NCBI GenBank assembly: GCA_028821775.1
Contig: JAPKFB010000010.1
Coordinates: 32,305 to 96,304 of the forward strand
Length of the DNA stretch: 64,000 bases
Source of the DNA: Roseibacillus sp.
GTDB taxonomy: Bacteria; Verrucomicrobiota; Verrucomicrobiia; Verrucomicrobiales; Akkermansiaceae
Reading direction: 5' to 3'
The notes below the pieces were generated by a model. It saw only the letters and a list, made by a program, of their open reading frames with translations, had not been told where the DNA came from and made no database searches. Position numbers and translations under genes: made by a program. The first letter of the stretch is position 1. Each line of letters begins with the position of its first letter. Shown here piece by piece: positions 62,701 to 64,000 of the stretch.

Positions 62701-63666
62701 TTAGGGGACCGGAACGTAGATTTCCGATCCGCGGGCCAGCACCAAGCTAGGCTTGAAAGTCCAGCCGTTGAGGGAATTCAATTGATCTGGTGTGGTGCCG
62801 TGGTTCTTGGCAAAATTGCCGAAGGAAATTTCTTCCATGACCAGAATGGAGGAGATGGATTTTGGGGTAGGGGGGGGCACTTTTGTTTTCCCGGGATTGT
62901 CGACCAGCGTTTTTGGGTTGGGAGGGTTGGGTTTTTTTGGGGGAGTGGTCTTTGGCACTGAAGGGTTCGGAGTTTTTTTCTGGACCTTGGAGGAGGCCTT
63001 GCCTTTGCGGGTAGCGATCGTTTTTGATTTGGTGGAAATCAAAGTTAGCTTCTCTGGTTGGCCCGTTACGGTGATCGTTTGACCAGTCACAATTTTGTCA
63101 TCGATCGTGGGATTGAGTTTCTTGAGGGAGTCGATTGGAATTTGGTGACGGCGCGCAATGCCATAGAGAGTGTCGCCGCGCTGAACTTGATAAGTATGAG
63201 TATTGGCGGGCGGTTTGGGTATTGCCTTGGGCATGGCCTTTTCCTGTTCCCGCTTTAGGGGAGGGGGCGGAGGAAGACGAAGTTCTTTGGCATCGCTCGG
63301 AAGGATCAGTTTTTGCCCGACACGCAGACGAGTAGGATCTGCAATTCCGTTGTTCTTCATCAGGCCTTCTGCAGAAATGTGATAGCGTCGGGCGATGGAA
63401 GAGAGGGTGTCGCCGGTCCTCACGGTGTAGTTGGCTCGCTTGGCGGATGAGGTTGCGACGGAGGGAGCGCTGTGATCGATCCCGCGAGAACGTCGACGCT
63501 CAAGGGCGAGCTGGCTGTGGAGACTCTCAATCTCAGTTTCCAAGGTCCGAATCTGACGTTCCTGCTCCGTGGAACGAGCGCGGAGAATGTCGAGTTCGCT
63601 CCGACCCTCAGCCAACAGGCTGGCTGGGCCGAGGAAAACAATAAGGGCGGTTGCAAGGACTTTCAT
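62701..63666 (-). CDS. Secreted LysM-repeat protein with coiled-coil
   Basis: 321 residues. A signal peptide (about 1-19) is followed by a coiled-coil (RSELDILRARSTEQERQIRTLE, then IESLHSQLALERRRS). There are three LysM modules: YTVRTGDTLSSIARRYHISAEGL, HTYQVQRGDTLYGIARRHQIPIDSL and a weaker third near the C-terminus (FGNFAKNHGTTPDQLNSLNGW). The linkers are Pro/Lys-rich. It should bind peptidoglycan in the periplasm. There is no catalytic domain. It is convergent with the RND operon and probably in one unit with the upstream SH3-like gene. Confidence 0.9.
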   Translation of the reverse strand: MKVLATALIVFLGPASLLAEGRSELDILRARSTEQERQIRTLETEIESLHSQLALERRRSRGIDHSAPSVATSSAKRANYTVRTGDTLSSIARRYHISAEGLMKNNGIADPTRLRVGQKLILPSDAKELRLPPPPPLKREQEKAMPKAIPKPPANTHTYQVQRGDTLYGIARRHQIPIDSLKKLNPTIDDKIVTGQTITVTGQPEKLTLISTKSKTIATRKGKASSKVQKKTPNPSVPKTTPPKKPNPPNPKTLVDNPGKTKVPPPTPKSISSILVMEEISFGNFAKNHGTTPDQLNSLNGWTFKPSLVLARGSEIYVPVP

Positions 63667-63791
63667 GACAGGATGATAGCTTTTTCAAAATTGATAAAAT
63701 AGTCAACTGTATTTCTAAGAACTCCTGAATATTTTTAGAAATATTGCCGTTTCCTCGCGGAATTTGTGCCCAATTTGTAACCGGAGGCGGT

Positions 63792-64000
63792 TCAGGCCCT
63801 GGGCTCAACCGATGATAAGGGCGGAAAATCGATCGGGAGAATCGTCCTGATCTGTGCCGTTGGGAGCCACCCTCGAGTGTCATTTGCCAACTCGACATAG
63901 GTCCAGGGACCACGCTGAGCAAGGGGCCGGCAGAGGCTGCCAGGTGGGACCAAGATGACTTCTGCGCTCGAGCTGGTGGCTTCGGTGCGAGCCTCCATGG
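63792..64000 (-). CDS. SH3-like domain protein (C-terminal end, partial)
   Basis: The last 68 residues of a protein that continues past the window. The sequence VILVPPGSLCRPLAQRGPWTYVELANDTRGWLPTAQIRTI (in parts: VILVPPGSLCRPL, GPWTYVELANDTRGWLP) matches bacterial SH3 domains (SH3_3/BatE-type tails). The Met at 63998 is probably internal. In BatE-like proteins a TPR region precedes such a domain. It lies upstream of the LysM gene on the same strand, 125 bases away. Confidence 0.65.
   Translation of the reverse strand, partial: MEARTEATSSSAEVILVPPGSLCRPLAQRGPWTYVELANDTRGWLPTAQIRTILPIDFPPLSSVEPRA

Overview
The window (about 58% GC by eye) looks like chromosomal DNA of a member of the Verrucomicrobiota, probably near Verrucomicrobiaceae. 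The main reasons are a planctomycete/verrucomicrobial-type secreted cytochrome (heme motifs, WD40, DUF1549 and DUF1553 in one protein) followed by a DUF1501 partner, an ECF sigma factor divergent from a Ser/Thr kinase with WD40 repeats, a ThuA-like protein, a cytochrome c/LRR protein and a eukaryote-like UDP-glucose pyrophosphorylase. Shine-Dalgarno sequences are weak at many starts, so several start calls rest on signal peptides and family alignment. I saw no tRNA, rRNA, CRISPR array, complete insertion sequence or prophage.

Layout. 1-2563: end of a metal ABC transporter operon (ATPase, permease fused to a DtxR-like domain, second permease). 2.7-6.2 kb: large SNF2 helicase. 6.2-9.4 kb: possible decayed small membrane gene, cytochrome c/LRR protein and a secreted helical-repeat protein. 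9.5-13.7 kb: ECF sigma factor and divergent kinase-WD40 gene. 13.7-17.6 kb (minus strand): GNAT acetyltransferase, secreted HEXXH protein, aldo/keto reductase, a 59-residue protein and a ThuA protein. 17.6-18.3 kb: remains of a PAS histidine kinase. 18.3-23.8 kb (minus): ammonium transporter, then a four-gene operon pairing a ZnuA-like lipoprotein with a MacB/LolCDE-type ABC transporter. 24.1-30.7 kb: the DUF1549/1553 cytochrome and DUF1501 pair.

31-39 kb is mostly housekeeping: Mrp ATPase, RpoN, UDP-glucose pyrophosphorylase, a HAD phosphatase, GuaB and GuaA. 39.6-45 kb: MscS channel with a DUF432-like partner, a divergent aldo/keto reductase, a zinc-ribbon/TPM protein with a membrane partner, and a TPMT-like methyltransferase. 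45.2-49.4 kb: an HtrA-like protease overlapped by an apparently inactive protease-fold paralogue, a small AP2-like protein, and rpoA-rplQ. 49.5-55.8 kb (minus): HTH protein, L,D-transpeptidase, BioB, two tandem secreted proteins with a caspase-like His/Cys pattern, MalY-type aminotransferase, Hsp33 and an orphan DNA methyltransferase. 56-62.6 kb: a TetR-led tripartite RND efflux operon. 62.7-64 kb: a LysM protein and the end of an SH3-like protein.

The most unusual items are the ZnuA/MacB-type operon, the tandem His/Cys secreted paralogues, the HtrA/pseudo-HtrA pair behind a strong terminator with a competing upstream arm, the repeat-rich promoter between the ECF sigma factor and the kinase, and the MscS-DUF432 pair. 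All functional statements are inferences from sequence read by eye; no database search was possible.
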